This document shows, one piece after another, positions 62,986-64,000 of a DNA stretch of 64,000 bases. Origin of the DNA: Neorhizobium tomejilense (GTDB lineage: Bacteria; Pseudomonadota; Alphaproteobacteria; Rhizobiales; Rhizobiaceae); contig PVBG01000002.1 of NCBI GenBank assembly GCA_002968845.1, forward strand, positions 1 through 64,000, given 5' to 3'. The number at the start of each line of letters is the position of its first letter. Position 1 is the first letter of the stretch. The notes beneath the pieces are model-generated. The model saw only the letters and a list, made by a program, of their open reading frames with translations, was not told where the DNA came from and ran no database searches. Position numbers and translations under genes: made by a program.

Positions 62986-63630
62986 ATGCGCAAGCTCGAT
63001 ACGAAAACGATCGTCGTCGCCAGCCACAATGCCGGAAAAATCCGCGAGATTGCAGAGCTGATCGGTCCCTTCGGCTTTTCCGCGAAATCCGCCGCCGAGT
63101 TGAAATTCGAAGAGCCCGACGAAACGGGCACGACATTCGAGGAAAACGCCGCGATCAAGGCGCTCGCCTCCGCCGGAGCCTCCGGACTGCCGGCGTTGTC
63201 GGATGATTCCGGCATCGTCATCGACGCGCTCGACGGCGCACCGGGCGTCTATACCGCCAACTGGGCGGAGCGTGAGGACGGCAGCCGCGACTTTCAGATG
63301 GCGATGGAAAAGGTCGAGAGGGCGCTGGAGGAGCGCGGTGCGACCAAGCCGGAGCAGCGTAGCTGCCGCTTTGTGAGCGTGCTGTGTCTAGCCTGGCCGG
63401 ATGGACACACGGAAATGTTCCGTGGCGAGGTGGAAGGCACCGTGGCGTGGCCTCCGCGCGGCACCCAGGGTTTCGGTTATGACCCGGTCTTCCAACCGCA
63501 GGGCTATGATATTACCTTCGGTGAAATGAGCAGTGATCAGAAACATGGCTGGAAACCCGGCGAGCCGGAAGCGCTTTCGCACCGCGCGCGGGCCTTCAAG
63601 CGTTTCGTCGAAACCTGCCTGGAGGCTTGA
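62986..63630 (+). CDS. rdgB: XTP/dITP diphosphatase (non-canonical purine NTP pyrophosphatase)
   Basis: RdgB hydrolyses dITP, XTP and related mutagenic nucleotides to monophosphates. The 214-residue Maf/Ham1-fold protein begins [19 protein letters not shown], has [25 protein letters not shown] with the metal-binding Asp pair, and [26 protein letters not shown] at 62986 is the best start; an earlier in-frame ATG would overlap the VOC gene. hemW starts six bases after its stop, a common bacterial order rph-rdgB-hemW. Confidence 0.96.
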   Translation: MRKLDTKTIVVASHNAGKIREIAELIGPFGFSAKSAAELKFEEPDETGTTFEENAAIKALASAGASGLPALSDDSGIVIDALDGAPGVYTANWAEREDGSRDFQMAMEKVERALEERGATKPEQRSCRFVSVLCLAWPDGHTEMFRGEVEGTVAWPPRGTQGFGYDPVFQPQGYDITFGEMSSDQKHGWKPGEPEALSHRARAFKRFVETCLEA

Positions 63631-63636
63631 GGCGCT

Positions 63637-64000
63637 TTGAATTCAGCCGCCCCTCTCCTTCCCGATACCCTTCTGCCCGATACCGGCGAACCGGGCTTCG
63701 GCGTCTATGTGCATTGGCCGTTCTGCGCGGCCAAGTGCCCCTATTGCGACTTCAACAGCCATGTGCGCCACCAGCCCGTGGACCAGCCGCGCTTCACCGC
63801 CGCCTTTCTGAAGGAAATGGAAGTGATGCGAGGCATGAGCGGGCCGAAGACCGTCACCAGCATTTTCCTCGGCGGCGGCACGCCCTCGCTGATGGATCCT
63901 GCCACGGTCTCGGCGATCCTCGACGGCATCGCCAGGCATTGGCATGTTCCTGACGGTATCGAGATCACCATGGAGGCCAATCCCTCCAGCGTCGAAGCGA
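63637..64000 (+). CDS. hemW: Radical SAM heme chaperone HemW, 3' end cut off by the window
   Basis: The frame is open to the end of the window (121 residues seen). It begins with TTG at 63637 after GAGG, then the radical SAM motif FGVYVHWPFCAAKCPYCDFNSHV, with the C-x3-C-x2-C cluster ligands, and SIFLGGGTPSLM and ITMEANPSS, typical of HemW/HemN-like proteins. HemW delivers heme to respiratory enzymes; it was once misnamed oxygen-independent coproporphyrinogen oxidase. It follows rdgB by six bases, so it is in the rph operon. The C-terminal part lies outside the window. Confidence 0.93.
   Translation, partial: MNSAAPLLPDTLLPDTGEPGFGVYVHWPFCAAKCPYCDFNSHVRHQPVDQPRFTAAFLKEMEVMRGMSGPKTVTSIFLGGGTPSLMDPATVSAILDGIARHWHVPDGIEITMEANPSSVEA

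Noticed and set aside
1..64000. CRISPR arrays, insertion sequences, prophage or secretion systems
   Set aside because: No regularly spaced repeats, transposase or integrase motifs, or phage structural genes were recognised on either strand.

Overview
The window is a gene-dense, GC-rich stretch of core chromosome from an alphaproteobacterium, most likely Rhizobiaceae (the Rhizobium / Agrobacterium / Sinorhizobium group). The support is gene order and gene content: praR-metK, the long run tsaB-rimI-mur-plsC-miaB-phoH-ybeY-corC-lnt, glnD-murJ, mutS next to a two-domain malic enzyme and olsB (ornithine-lipid synthesis), and lptC-lptA-lptB-rpoN-hpf-ptsN. I saw no rRNA, tRNA, CRISPR array, insertion sequence or prophage. 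The only clear accessory module is a small toxin-antitoxin pair.

Layout. 1-6.1 kb: the end of engB, a fasciclin-domain gene on the opposite strand, argB, a PEP-mutase-family enzyme, an EamA exporter, a HAD nucleotidase, an EF-hand protein and a coiled-coil orphan. 6.1-12.8 kb: a LOG-family protein, then dapD-dapE (lysine and peptidoglycan precursor synthesis) followed by two tandem paralogous membrane proteins, and on the other strand def, fmt and truA. 12.8-18.6 kb: rmuC, a ribokinase, a chemoreceptor and a nucleoside hydrolase. 18.6-19.5 kb: a small heat-shock gene with an apparent ROSE RNA thermometer, plus a DUF1150 gene.

19.5-33.1 kb is almost entirely minus strand: trmB, metK, praR, lnt, corC, ybeY, phoH, miaB, plsC, a Fur/Mur regulator, rimI, tsaB, an Nfu protein, a universal stress protein and trpS. 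33.1-42.8 kb: a VOC protein, an M15-type peptidase, murJ, glnD, a membrane-anchored AraC-type regulator and mutS. 42.9-46.8 kb: malic enzyme, a Phd/VapC-like toxin-antitoxin pair with its palindromic operator, and olsB. 46.9-51.2 kb: a soluble hybrid histidine kinase, lspA and two RNA methyltransferase-like genes. 51.3-53.5 kb: a CoxG-like protein, lapA, ihfB and sppA. 53.7-58.9 kb: lptC, lptA, lptB, rpoN, hpf and ptsN. 58.9-64 kb: a divergent ArsR/VOC pair, grpE and hrcA, then rph, a VOC gene, rdgB and the start of hemW.

Shared themes are envelope biogenesis (lptCAB, lnt, lspA, murJ, plsC, olsB, dapDE), nitrogen control (glnD, rpoN, ptsN), translation and RNA maturation (def, fmt, truA, trmB, miaB, ybeY, rimI, tsaB, trpS, rph, hpf), and heat shock (sHSP, grpE, hrcA). 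The most interesting signals are non-coding: the ROSE-like thermometer, a 22-bp palindrome at metK resembling the SAM/SAH-responsive operator, a near-perfect sigma-54 promoter pointing backwards just upstream of rpoN, and the 37-bp palindrome of the toxin-antitoxin module. All identifications come from reading motifs and recalled family knowledge; no database search was run.
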